DNA of 56,900 bases from contig CAYGKC010000004.1 of NCBI GenBank assembly GCA_964350585.1, positions 1 to 56,900 on the forward strand, read 5' to 3'. Below the pieces are notes generated by a model. It did not search any database. It worked only from the letters and a program-made list of their open reading frames with translations, and had not been told where the DNA came from. The position numbers and the translations under genes are program-made. The stretch comes from JBAYJM01 sp964350585. Lineage in GTDB: Bacteria; Patescibacteriota; Patescibacteriia; 2-01-FULL-39-33. Of the stretch, positions 41,801 to 48,399 are shown piece by piece (the stretch's first letter is position 1; each line of letters begins with the position of its first letter).

Positions 41801-43637
41801 TGGAAATAAATGGAGACCTTATTGGCAACGGGTAAACGGCTTAAGATACAATCCATTTTATTCCGGTTGGGAAAATGTTATAGAACAAATGGCGTCTTCA
41901 GTTCTTCCCACTTGCGGAAATGGCACATTTAATACCGGCGAAAACTGTAGTAATTGTCCTTATGATGTTCCTTGCGCTGGAGTATGTAACGGTGGTACTT
42001 GTTTAGAGAATTGTGGTGATGGAACGAAACAAGCAGCGGAAGGGGAAGAATGTGATAAAGGTCCCAATGGTGGTTACGATGGAGCAAGATACTGCGCTTG
42101 GAATTGTAAATATGTAGCAAGTTGTGGAGATAGTAATATAGATCCCGGTGAACAGTGTGATGGAATTAATTTAGGCGGCAATACCTGTGAAACCGTTGTT
42201 CCGGGAACCTGTGATTATTCTGGTGCTACTCTTTCTTGTGATAGTAACTGCAGATTTAACGTTTCCCAGTGTAAAGTGCCTATATGGAATACTACTGCCT
42301 GGTCGCCAGCCACTTGTGGTCCAACTACACTATTTCAGATTAGAACTACTACTGCAGCTTTTTCCTATTCAAATCCAACTTGTTTATCTAATTCTCGCAC
42401 AAAGCCGATAGAAAAAAGATCTTGTAATTGTGATGTTGACTATGCGGCAGTATGTTCTGGTAAGTGTGGTATTATGATAGATAAATGTGCGGGGCAAATA
42501 GATTGTGGAAATAATTGTCTTACGGGTGGGGTTTGTGAATTACATAATTTATGCACTCCACTTGGCGAGTTACCTTGTCAGGGCTCTTATCAAACTATAA
42601 GTAGTGATAATACTAGATGCATTTGTGTGCCCGGAACATATTTTAACGGATCGGCATGTGTCTGCGAATCTTGGGCTTCTTGTTTAGCAACAGAGCCTGA
42701 GCCTACATGTACTGATCCTTTAGGATTAATTTCAAACAAGTGTTGCCAAGAAGGATATTATAGAAACACTTCAGGTGTCTGTGTTTTTGATACTTCAGTC
42801 TGTACTGATGTAAGTTGGGCGGAAACTTTAAATTCTGCACCTAATCCTTGCCCATGTTCTGGGACATATATAAGTAAGACATATAAATGTATAATGAATG
42901 GAGTGGAGGTGGATAGTTCAATTTGTGCAAATTGTAATATTTCAGCAATACCGGATGTAATTGCTTCTTGCAATCATTTTAATGATGGTTATTGTGATTC
43001 ATCCTGTACTGGTTCTCAGGCAGAGAATTTTAATAATGACAATAGCTGTCCTTTGAAAAATGGAGACTTGTTTACTCTAAAAACAAATGATGGCGGACAA
43101 TGGTTGCACATAGGAATTAACTACATAAATAACATCTATACTGATGGGCCGTTTAATAATAAAGGTTCGTTTAAATTTATTAGAAATGATGCACTTAATA
43201 ATGAAATAGAATATAGTATTCCACTAATTTTTTTCGGTATTGCAGCAGATGGAACGGAAAAACATTTAAGAACATATTCTAATTACGATTATTTATATAC
43301 TGATAAGCCTGCAATTAATGCAAGCAATCAAATTTATTTATTCACGCTCAATGGCGGCAATGGTATGTTAATGAGAGGATCGGTCTTTACTATTAGAGAA
43401 TTTGGCAGTAGGACAATTAAAGCAAAACTTAAAGATAATCGACCATATTTTGAATCTGGTAATCCGCTTGAGCTAACATTGTGTAATTATTCTGGTAATT
43501 GTGACTCCTTAATTGTATCAGCTGATTTTGAACCTAAAGTTGCAGGAGTGTTTGAAAAACAAGAGTCATCTATATTTGAAAAAATATTGAAATTCTTACT
43601 TAATCCATTTTATAATATATTAAAAATAATAAAATAA
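32847..43637 (+). CDS. giant (3596-aa) Cys-rich surface protein with T4SS-pilin-like N-terminus
   Basis: A candidate signal peptide (to SVLA-Q, about residue 34), two hydrophobic helices (about 53-81 and 92-120) and the linker TSDGDPTKVEKAKKM repeat the pilin-like head of the preceding protein. The rest is extracellular: an IPT/TIG-like module (about 366-490), SbsA-type Ig modules near 860, 1137 and 1472 (each with 'C-x-N-A/D-L-I-x-A-x-F' starts), Cys-rich CGNGxxExGExC units near 1632, 1669, 1765, 1801, 3022, 3057 and 3093 (DUF4215/Myxococcus-repeat type), and five 'LW' repeat units near 2270-2490. The C-terminus ends in a hydrophobic, basic helix (FLLNPFYNILKIIK). There is no LPxTG motif. 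Likely roles are adhesion or host contact. Confidence 0.75.
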   Translation: MDSSQNLKNIRRSALFFVLFLFLCFVFIPNSVLAQINVFSEAAGISSARTLPEIIGRIVQVALAFLGILAIILIMFAGFKYMTSDGDPTKVEKAKKMIIQAVIGLVIIFASFAIVTFIFSNLTNIVEPDDNSLCTVGDVQYSGVDNCAYRYCISENSWGQWNNDGCYYYTANQYSYVTGFKDESLLINGVIWQIGVTKSFTGVKSIPLSANLQVRGYGHYKGTSNEITAMNLRWIDIASGSSAFSPIENVIKNINGNEFNVVENIYAPWNTSQYTTGTTSTIDIFLTPQDSSYFFKKLKVKFIPDHCFDGIKNFGETGIDCGSVCGGACPGESCDNEPSTSSCQANDNMCRYGVCNLDTCSCIDVPQIDYISPVLDVLGDTKLNRPNTWSDDIPNGANGNLITIWGSGFGNSTGTVTFVDNAGNSYNAEFPGAPCSNLWSENQIIIKVPNTPNVIPVTSTSQMRFNTSTNYSVKVNSVYGIESNGKPFQVNQIERPGICSATAGSYPATTTIYGLKFPTGATKNVLWSIGSYVNGTWINGRLTDAVWAQTNVTSTRSYDWTNNSVIDYIPEANSTNTAKVRIFNGAEYSNYYSFILSRGGVGESCGYYDNACSVNNGLCQSGLTCDYSTCLCEPILGTCVPNQASTTSCTVANPIANCSYKFRCNSAGTSWDCAPDLTDADCSINPYTTFSKQIFYAWAFNSLGWGNIDQSCGIDPWGACDPRGCNRGLSCNLESCTCVQAQTCKKGEVNPCTIEGAPNPNGTCKWQEVCGNDGIFGQCQLVDPFCYNPVPQAQQTMYSWLFNFNAGSLEGNPYIIESCLSNCNVRIPTPSPWYKLHITNEVEGWATNKGIAAAYAPACSNALITAEFNRRMNANTINSSTVKIYRVSTTGEKIPLDIQINLENDKFLQLSVAEGLTTSTVYQVNLSDQIYSYEYKKLVFTPNSQFAKDKRGCDANAAYCWNFTTRNTLQHCEEGCIGCAPNPTKMYWQGATTSNFSYLTSQDNYCLTLNTWDYNWQWDVLPGPSNQLGDLRYNNYIAITNKDFCDSTATTTERSDLCRFQLAVTDNKVDPFQVSAALGDNRLGPNATITAAIPGKPLRGECKVINNFTDVMVVEDRDCTDTTQSPSPFKGATDACTNALISARFNRPIVDETLTLSTSTRNGNIIIEDCGSTEPTPTSTCTLVNLNEEGITPTIRIFEYSRPLAYENLFTSSTSATTSLPEGFIIDVALNQKIKYNEKNAKTIIESGYLDPNKWYRVIIKGGENGLRGSKAGSDNLKEGHLITPSFGNNGWVYNGGTNANPPSESTDSDAYKDYYWKFKTATSTCEVSSINVQPKNIFLSFIAQFQQYDAVPQAGNCNVLARCFINWDWWSLVNYTDEHSYRPPHSELTETGASIATISKNPSTLNVCGIVDSNGTDNFNLVDPVQTAESVSEGSVFITAMAHANREGWAKLRVGSDSFRVVKHGPEDTMCTNPDLEITFSRDASLNNIYNYVKLYECTGDSNCNNISNDHLIDFAWYRPNVNYSNKITFGTNNLDGRYRVMVNGISSFDNLSLSGLNYRLNGETVGEACEQGIYPWINNDQAYCSSTNCLFDSTMDLCGKEFKQCTTTESNLMAYCSTNCKNLGNTNIASCGNGIIEPGEDCDDNNITSGDGCSSNCLLVEGSKAVCGNGKIEKGEQCDDGNSANGDGCSSICLYESNYATSTNSNSLYKDFNCASSTGATSTIVVDIAGNAVKVKVACMAGEPGCNNNCLNQGSNPNAPVCGNGKIEFGEDCDYGVNNGNGICSDQCLWVGSSEDTGCGNGTLDRGEADAYSWTFTVDPTAQRCGPVVALNPCQTGIWRVSVPKNIEDLRIVIDKKYETADDFGENECQIIAQGPPDNASIFVKIWYKIKAFVKKFIGSATASNYLCLIYDRQFTSELIQMDKGNYTATSTLANNNGMISLVAYGNDSGERIINFINDQNWSDGETYRMRLFVNGNFSIQSTTTIFRQEDQRCQINNVKSEIWPLGWERNKDNFFCNGDYCGSLTPEQKADDDQSASWNNDFDFSNQNNLPRNQHLYRFWAYGSTGFRVKADFKEFRFTYFGFANEGGTLVKLDDTEFYPTSTYSTTTYNGARWINSGNIQGMDLYHALAFNPANPDAGTMATGTVTINTFNCDNPWPDPSNFPFIDGQDNCISNDGSACPNTNFSTFYCRDNGKVSACWNGSSYLNDCKTNSDCQIGVCRLHTEDDLPSIGDYDVTTEELNVAISGMRKEQCNNLPNEFYPTVGYFEIINTIQSVHLWSEKEYYRSTSSGNTNLGWEKVSRGELALFGLPGNFNPIAGYNLEGKTYLWSNDGNFYYKIDSDQVWRKGNRNDLVAPGYPLSKKPLFAIRRSDDVIIWNSDRSAYIFNGSYTATTTIVLPNGFAPVTGNFCSNCLNNNIHLWDKEGNGYECPNNLAITSNCIKIDKTARGLSGVNPTMGYYANLIDSTVTILWDGGNTHYVYNSVTARFEKSTTNESDCQTKLKEFLFVKNYSNLINSSHPVVSKNGNLATFTPVANTCTSIGTDFIYQCRATTNGNPLAEPIIFNITVTSTDIYNLSLLTSNNNASASVASTPPTTQYCDIGNTNPICYGDHSCYRDDGTGEEKVFQDIIIFIDNQTVPVDYISAWASAPDNKQLNYSRPFYLSQGDHTITLKWVNDCNYSANGQSPYVWDSNLKIYNLSLYRQKEYDEDAIGIRIMSNDNHYPALTWYRNTFNVSGNPTAKSVDSYRAITDGRTVYVNAANTSTDDSIYTNIYLMSRTQGNSSEMQNIFNQMVNNWTFNYNFIDQVNFSQCYGTGYNCFSDKDCPTNSYCLSPKAKLTRDVKRVEDIHQMQEKLLAYYDIKKCSNDQSRRCLDDTNCYGGGRCSNFFPDIKAGSYITGKTYSVWPSWQETLGKSLGSVMAIDPINKLYGCSGDYDSTTCWSNENKQMLSPDIDSSVYIYFAYTTNGANARFYAKSEYDLTGGNKWRPYWQRVNGLRYNPFYSGWENVIEQMASSVLPTCGNGTFNTGENCSNCPYDVPCAGVCNGGTCLENCGDGTKQAAEGEECDKGPNGGYDGARYCAWNCKYVASCGDSNIDPGEQCDGINLGGNTCETVVPGTCDYSGATLSCDSNCRFNVSQCKVPIWNTTAWSPATCGPTTLFQIRTTTAAFSYSNPTCLSNSRTKPIEKRSCNCDVDYAAVCSGKCGIMIDKCAGQIDCGNNCLTGGVCELHNLCTPLGELPCQGSYQTISSDNTRCICVPGTYFNGSACVCESWASCLATEPEPTCTDPLGLISNKCCQEGYYRNTSGVCVFDTSVCTDVSWAETLNSAPNPCPCSGTYISKTYKCIMNGVEVDSSICANCNISAIPDVIASCNHFNDGYCDSSCTGSQAENFNNDNSCPLKNGDLFTLKTNDGGQWLHIGINYINNIYTDGPFNNKGSFKFIRNDALNNEIEYSIPLIFFGIAADGTEKHLRTYSNYDYLYTDKPAINASNQIYLFTLNGGNGMLMRGSVFTIREFGSRTIKAKLKDNRPYFESGNPLELTLCNYSGNCDSLIVSADFEPKVAGVFEKQESSIFEKILKFLLNPFYNILKIIK

Positions 43638-43638
43638 A

Positions 43639-44457
43639 ATGTTTGATAATTTACAACAGCAAAATCCAACTCCGGGAGCTGATTTAGATAACCAAAATGC
43701 GCAACAGCCCCTACCTAAACCTGATATTTTTAAGCCCAAAGAACCTTCTACGGTGAATTTCAACACTCCACAACAACAAATTAACAATCCTAACCCTTCA
43801 GGAAGTGTCGAAGATATTTTTTCAAAGACAGATAATCCTTTTTCTCATGATCAGGGCGCAGCGGGAGGTTTTGCTCCATCATCTAATCCCAATATCAGTT
43901 ATAATAATGGAGGTGTTAAAAGATCAAGCTTAGCGGTCTTTTTAATTCCCGTGCTTGTTGTGGCTATAATTGCATTAATTGTAATTGGTTCTTGGTTGAT
44001 ATACGGCAAAATGCAAGAATCCTTCTTTAAGCAATCAAATCCTGTTGAGAATATGCAAAATATGGAAAATGAAGACTTTCTTTCACCGGTAAATAAAACC
44101 GAACCATTAGTTGAGACTCCCACGCCTCCTTTGCCTGAAGTTCAACCGGAAGAAATTCCTCAATCTGTTTTGGACGCTCAAGTTACTACTACTACTACTA
44201 CTACTACTACTACAGAAAACAGTAACGAAGAGATTGACACAGATCAAGACGGGTTAACCGACAGAGAAGAAAAACTTTTAGGTACAGATCCAAGAAATGC
44301 TGATACTGATGGCGATGGCTTAACAGATTATGCAGAAGTTAAAACATATAAAACTGATCCTTTAAATCCTGACACTGACGGAGACGGATTCAAAGACGGA
44401 GAAGAAGTAATTAATGGTTATGATCCCACAAAGACGGGAGGAGTCAAATTATATTAG
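43639..44457 (+). CDS. single-pass membrane protein with thrombospondin-type-3-like repeats
   Basis: The protein has 272 residues. A Gln/Pro/Asn-rich cytoplasmic region (about 1-95) precedes one membrane helix (LAVFLIPVLVVAIIALIVIGSWLIY, shown here by its first 20: LAVFLIPVLVVAIIALIVIG). An acidic linker with ten consecutive Thr, encoded by an ACT tract, leads to three calcium-binding-type repeats (DTDQDGLTDREE, DTDGDGLTDYAE, DTDGDGFKDGEE). It starts one base after the giant gene's stop, so the two are translated together. It may anchor or scaffold the surface protein; that is inference. Confidence 0.75.
   Translation: MFDNLQQQNPTPGADLDNQNAQQPLPKPDIFKPKEPSTVNFNTPQQQINNPNPSGSVEDIFSKTDNPFSHDQGAAGGFAPSSNPNISYNNGGVKRSSLAVFLIPVLVVAIIALIVIGSWLIYGKMQESFFKQSNPVENMQNMENEDFLSPVNKTEPLVETPTPPLPEVQPEEIPQSVLDAQVTTTTTTTTTTENSNEEIDTDQDGLTDREEKLLGTDPRNADTDGDGLTDYAEVKTYKTDPLNPDTDGDGFKDGEEVINGYDPTKTGGVKLY
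44185..44211 (+). repeat. trinucleotide (ACT)9 tract
   Basis: Nine perfect ACT units followed by ACA encode ten Thr in the linker before the calcium-binding repeats. Unit changes would alter linker length without a frameshift. Confidence 0.9.
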
Positions 44458-44472
44458 GTAATTATAAAAAAT

Positions 44473-45492
44473 ATGGAATTAAATACCGTTGAACAAAACA
44501 CAGCGGCATCAAATACTTTGCCTCCGCAAAATATTTATGTGATGCCGGATAAATTTCAACCAAAAGAAAAAAAATCTTCTTTCTCTTCTTTTGTGGTGGC
44601 AATAATTCTTTTAATTATTGTGCTAGTAGCTGTTGGATCATATTTTGCATATGATTATTTTATTAAGGCGAAAAATAAAGATGTCAAAGAAACACCTGTC
44701 GATAACAGTGCAGTCGTGAATTTTCAGGAAGAGGAATTTTTAACTTTAGCTCCGCCTACCGAGGAAGAAATAGTTGAAGAAGTGCAGGAGCCGGCTACAA
44801 CTACTGAACCTGTAAAGGAAGAAGAAAATAAAGATGTGAAAGAAATATCACTTGTCCCTCCGGTTGAAAGTCCGGATACTGATAATGACGGTTTGACTGA
44901 TATTGAAGAGAATTTAATCGGCACTTCGCATTTGGACTCTGATACTGATAAAGACGGATTTAAAGATGGAGATGAAATAATTAGCGGTTATAATCCATTA
45001 ATCCCTGAATCATCGGAGAAAGCAAAATTGGAAAATGCTGATTTTCTAAGAATTGCAGTCACAGATTTTGCAGATGATAATTTTTCAATCCCTGTGATGA
45101 AAAAATGGTCCTTTTCAACAGTAAAGGCCACAAAACAAGCTATTATAACTACAGAAACCGGAGAAATAATTAAAATATCAGTAAAGGAAAACGCCGACAG
45201 AATATCGGCAATTGATTGGTATTTGAAGCTTAATCCTCAGGTTATGCCAGTACAGCTCAAACAAATAGAATACGGCAATCTTTCAGGCTTAATAGCGCCA
45301 GATAATCTTTCTGTATACTTTAGTGACAGTTTAAAAACAAAAATTTATAGTTTTGAATATATTATGGATGCAGGCTCACAACTCAGATATCCAAATATAG
45401 TAAAAATGATGATTAAGAAATTTACCTTGGTAAAATTGGCGCCAAACACGAACAACTCAACTAATACTTCATCAGAAGAAACTTTACCATAA
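44473..45492 (+). CDS. single-pass membrane protein with DxDxDG repeats, paralogue of the preceding
   Basis: The 339-residue protein has a short cytoplasmic part, one membrane helix (about 37-62), a Pro/Glu/Thr-rich linker and two calcium-binding-type repeats (DTDNDGLTDIEE, DTDKDGFKDGDE; about 135-170). An additional C-terminal domain of about 150 residues (from ADFLRIAVTDFADDNFSIP) is absent from the previous protein and unrecognised. It is 15 bases downstream in the same operon. Confidence 0.72.
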   Translation: MELNTVEQNTAASNTLPPQNIYVMPDKFQPKEKKSSFSSFVVAIILLIIVLVAVGSYFAYDYFIKAKNKDVKETPVDNSAVVNFQEEEFLTLAPPTEEEIVEEVQEPATTTEPVKEEENKDVKEISLVPPVESPDTDNDGLTDIEENLIGTSHLDSDTDKDGFKDGDEIISGYNPLIPESSEKAKLENADFLRIAVTDFADDNFSIPVMKKWSFSTVKATKQAIITTETGEIIKISVKENADRISAIDWYLKLNPQVMPVQLKQIEYGNLSGLIAPDNLSVYFSDSLKTKIYSFEYIMDAGSQLRYPNIVKMMIKKFTLVKLAPNTNNSTNTSSEETLP

Positions 45493-45495
45493 AAC

Positions 45496-45957
45496 ATGTC
45501 TGATTTTCAGTTCAATAATAATACCAAATATAAAGTTAGGCCTTTAATTTTAAAAAAAGTCAGCCACATTTTTTTTAAGGTTGCTAAATTAGGTTATGAA
45601 GCGGAGTATTCACTGGCTTTTGTTAAAGCTAAAGATATTAAAAAGTTAAATAAAATATACAGGAACAAAGATTCCGTGACGGATGTATTAAGTTTTGCCG
45701 AAGAGGATGATTTTATTGAGGCGCAGAAAGACAAAAAATATTTGGGTGAAATACTAATTTGTCCTACGAAAGCGAAAGATCAGGCAAAGGAATACGGCTG
45801 GAATTTTGAGAAGGAGATTATTCGACTTTTAATTCACGGCTTAAGCCATTTAATAGGATATGATCATGAAAATGTATCCAAAAAAAAAGCTGAAGAGATG
45901 TTTTCTTTCGAAAAAAAGCTTATGATTGCGGTAGATAAAATTTTAAATTGTAAATAG
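45496..45957 (+). CDS. ybeY: endoribonuclease YbeY (rRNA maturation factor)
   Basis: The 153-residue protein has the zinc signature HGLSHLIGYDHE (HxxxHxxxxxH, near residue 115) and NKIYRNKDSVTDVLSFAEED, both YbeY hallmarks. It acts in 16S rRNA 3'-end processing and ribosome quality control. It starts three bases after the stop of a surface-protein gene, so a housekeeping RNase appears to be co-transcribed with the surface operon. Confidence 0.95.
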   Translation: MSDFQFNNNTKYKVRPLILKKVSHIFFKVAKLGYEAEYSLAFVKAKDIKKLNKIYRNKDSVTDVLSFAEEDDFIEAQKDKKYLGEILICPTKAKDQAKEYGWNFEKEIIRLLIHGLSHLIGYDHENVSKKKAEEMFSFEKKLMIAVDKILNCK

Positions 45958-46053
45958 TGTTTAAATTTAAGAGTTAAATCGTTATTGAATAAATTATTTG
46001 TTCGAATTTTGCCATTTCATAGTTGATAAAAAGACTGTTTTTTATTACAATTA

Positions 46054-46059
46054 TATAAT
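46054..46059 (+). promoter_or_regulatory. -10 element of ftsA
   Basis: TATAAT at 46054-46059 gives a start near 46066 and a leader of about 14 bases. No good -35 at standard distance is seen. Confidence 0.5.
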
Positions 46060-46079
46060 AGAACTGTAAATGAAATACC

Positions 46080-47318
46080 ATGCCCAAAGATAATATAATT
46101 ACTGGATTAGATATCGGCTCAAGCTGTATAAGAGTTGTAGTCGGTCAAAAAAATAGAAACGATGATAAGTTAAGGATAATTGGAGCAAGCCAAGCGCCAG
46201 CGCAAGGAATAAGCAAAGGTGTTGTGGTAAGCATTGAAGATGCCGTTTCTTCAATTTCTACTGCTTTGGAAAAAGTGGAAAGAATGGTGGGGCAGCCAAT
46301 TCCAAACGCATGGGTGGGTATTTCCGGAAGTCATATTATAGCTCAAGAAAGCAGAGGTGTTTCTGCAGTTTCAAAAGCGGATGGAGAGATAAGGTCTGAT
46401 GATATTGAAAGAGCGTTAGATGCGGCAAAATCAGTCGCCGTTCCTCCAAACTATGAAATTCTCCATGTTGTTCCAAAAAACTTTACTGTGGACTCTCAGA
46501 CAGGGATAAAGGATCCAACCGGTATGACAGGCATAAGGCTTGAAGTCCAAGCCCAAATCATACAAGGCTTGGTCGCACAGGTAAGAAATCTTACAAAATG
46601 CGTTTATAGGACCGGGCTTGATATTGATGATTTGGTGCTTTCCGTGTTGGCTTGTTCTGATAGTATTTTAACTAGCAGGCAGAAAGAATTGGGAGTGGCT
46701 GTTGTAAACTTAGGCGGGGCCACTACAAGCTTAGCTGTTTTTGAAGATAATGATATTTTGCATTGCGGGGTTCTTCCGATCGGCTCTGAATATATTACCG
46801 GCGATATTGCCATAGGGCTTAGAATTCCAATTGAAACTGCGGAAAAAATTAAGGTTAGGGAAGGAAGTTGCCTTCCATCTGAATTTAAAAAACAGGACAT
46901 GGTAAGATATGAGGATATCGGAGTAAGTGAGGAAGGTTCATTTTCAAAAAAAGAAGTTGCTGAAATAATCGAAGCAAGAGTTGAAGAAATATTTGAGCTT
47001 GTAGATAAAGAATTAAGGAAAATAGGAAAATCAAGCATGCTTCCTGCCGGAATTGTTTTAACCGGAGGAGGGGCAAAACTTGATGGTTTGATAGAAGTAG
47101 CTAAAAGGGAGTTAAGATTGCCAGCTTCGTTGGGATATCCTCATGAAATAGTTTCGAATATTGAAAAAATCAACGACCTATCATTTACCACTGCCGTTGG
47201 TTTGGTTTTGTGGGGGGAAGAGATGCGTAAAAAAAGATCAGGTGGTTACTTTCCAAAACCGAACGTTAATGGTGCTTTTGGACAACTGAGAAAATTGTTT
47301 AAAAATTTTTTACCTTAA
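46080..47318 (+). CDS. ftsA: cell-division protein FtsA
   Basis: The 412-residue actin-like ATPase has ITGLDIGSSCIRVVVGQ (phosphate 1), a 1C subdomain (about 85-165), VAVVNLGGATTSLAVF (phosphate 2) and IVLTGGGAKLDGL (adenosine). The C-terminal LRKLFKNFLP is the amphipathic membrane-targeting helix. FtsA tethers FtsZ to the membrane. It leads a three-gene division unit. Confidence 0.95.
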   Translation: MPKDNIITGLDIGSSCIRVVVGQKNRNDDKLRIIGASQAPAQGISKGVVVSIEDAVSSISTALEKVERMVGQPIPNAWVGISGSHIIAQESRGVSAVSKADGEIRSDDIERALDAAKSVAVPPNYEILHVVPKNFTVDSQTGIKDPTGMTGIRLEVQAQIIQGLVAQVRNLTKCVYRTGLDIDDLVLSVLACSDSILTSRQKELGVAVVNLGGATTSLAVFEDNDILHCGVLPIGSEYITGDIAIGLRIPIETAEKIKVREGSCLPSEFKKQDMVRYEDIGVSEEGSFSKKEVAEIIEARVEEIFELVDKELRKIGKSSMLPAGIVLTGGGAKLDGLIEVAKRELRLPASLGYPHEIVSNIEKINDLSFTTAVGLVLWGEEMRKKRSGGYFPKPNVNGAFGQLRKLFKNFLP

Positions 47319-47328
47319 CAATATAAAA

Positions 47329-48384
47329 ATGCCATCACAAAAAAAGAAAAATCCTATTAAAAAGGAAATTAAAAAAAAGATTGTTTTACCAAAGCGAAAA
47401 AATAATAAAGCCATTATAGCAGTAATTATTTTTTTGTTGATAGTGGCTGGAATTTTGTTTTTTGGTAATGTTAAAAATCGAACAAATAGTTTGCTCGACA
47501 CAGTAGAAAAGGACGATACTTATCAAATACCCTTGGGAATAAATTTAGATGATGGTAATAATTTAAATCCTTTTGAGGGTTGGACAGTTTTTAAAGACCA
47601 GGATAAAAAGTTCGGATTTTATTATCCTTCTGATTGGGTCATTGAATCAAAACTAAATAGTGTACAAATTTTTTATCCGGAAAGACCAGATGTGGTTGTT
47701 AACGCATCTTGGCAAAGCATAAAAAAAGATTTTAGTAACTATATTTCAGAGTCCGAAAAATCGATGCAAAAAACGGCTAACCAATTGAAAGACGAACAGA
47801 AATTTAAGCTAAATGATTTTGAGGCTGTTAAAAGATTTTATTATAGTTCCTCAACTGAGTCTGAGATGATAGCTACTTATATCTTTCACGATAAAACTGT
47901 TTTTGAAATTTATCTTTCAGCTCAAAAAATAGATGAGTCTTTGAAGTCAACGTATGATTTGATTTTATCAAGCTTTAACTTTAATATTTCATCTCCTTCT
48001 GTAGAAAATAAAGAAACTGTTTATAAAAATAGTTTATATGGTTTTGAATTGAAATATGGCGAAGAATATGTTAAGAAGGAAGTTAGTGAAGGAATAATAT
48101 TTGATTTCGGATCTGATTCTTATTTATCTGTCAAAGGAAGTACTTCTAAAATCCCTTCGCTTGTCGACTATCATCCTAGTGGCGCAAATGTGGCAGGGCA
48201 AGTAAAAATAGCCGAAAAGGGAGCCATGAAATACCTTTTACAAAAAGAAGATGGTGTAGCATATGTCCAGTACGTACTGCCTATTGATGAAAAAAGGTGG
48301 TTGCAAATAGAGTATGATGGAAAAGAAAAAGAGATAGCTAGTTTTGAAAAAATTATTTCCACTATTAATTTTTTAAAGAAATAA
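47329..48384 (+). CDS. membrane-anchored protein of unknown function between ftsA and ftsZ
   Basis: The 351-residue protein has a very basic cytoplasmic N-terminus (KKKNPIKKEIKKKIVLPKRK), one membrane helix (about 27-47) and an exported part. The exported part holds two copies of a PsbP/Mog1-like pattern: DKKFGFYYPSDWVIES (about 87) and LYGFELKYGEEYVKKE (about 238). I know no family name. Position 11 bases after ftsA and 16 before ftsZ suggests a division role, in the place where ftsQ-like genes are found elsewhere; the sequence itself does not resemble FtsQ. Confidence 0.6.
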   Translation: MPSQKKKNPIKKEIKKKIVLPKRKNNKAIIAVIIFLLIVAGILFFGNVKNRTNSLLDTVEKDDTYQIPLGINLDDGNNLNPFEGWTVFKDQDKKFGFYYPSDWVIESKLNSVQIFYPERPDVVVNASWQSIKKDFSNYISESEKSMQKTANQLKDEQKFKLNDFEAVKRFYYSSSTESEMIATYIFHDKTVFEIYLSAQKIDESLKSTYDLILSSFNFNISSPSVENKETVYKNSLYGFELKYGEEYVKKEVSEGIIFDFGSDSYLSVKGSTSKIPSLVDYHPSGANVAGQVKIAEKGAMKYLLQKEDGVAYVQYVLPIDEKRWLQIEYDGKEKEIASFEKIISTINFLKK

Positions 48385-48399
48385 AATACTTATAAATAT

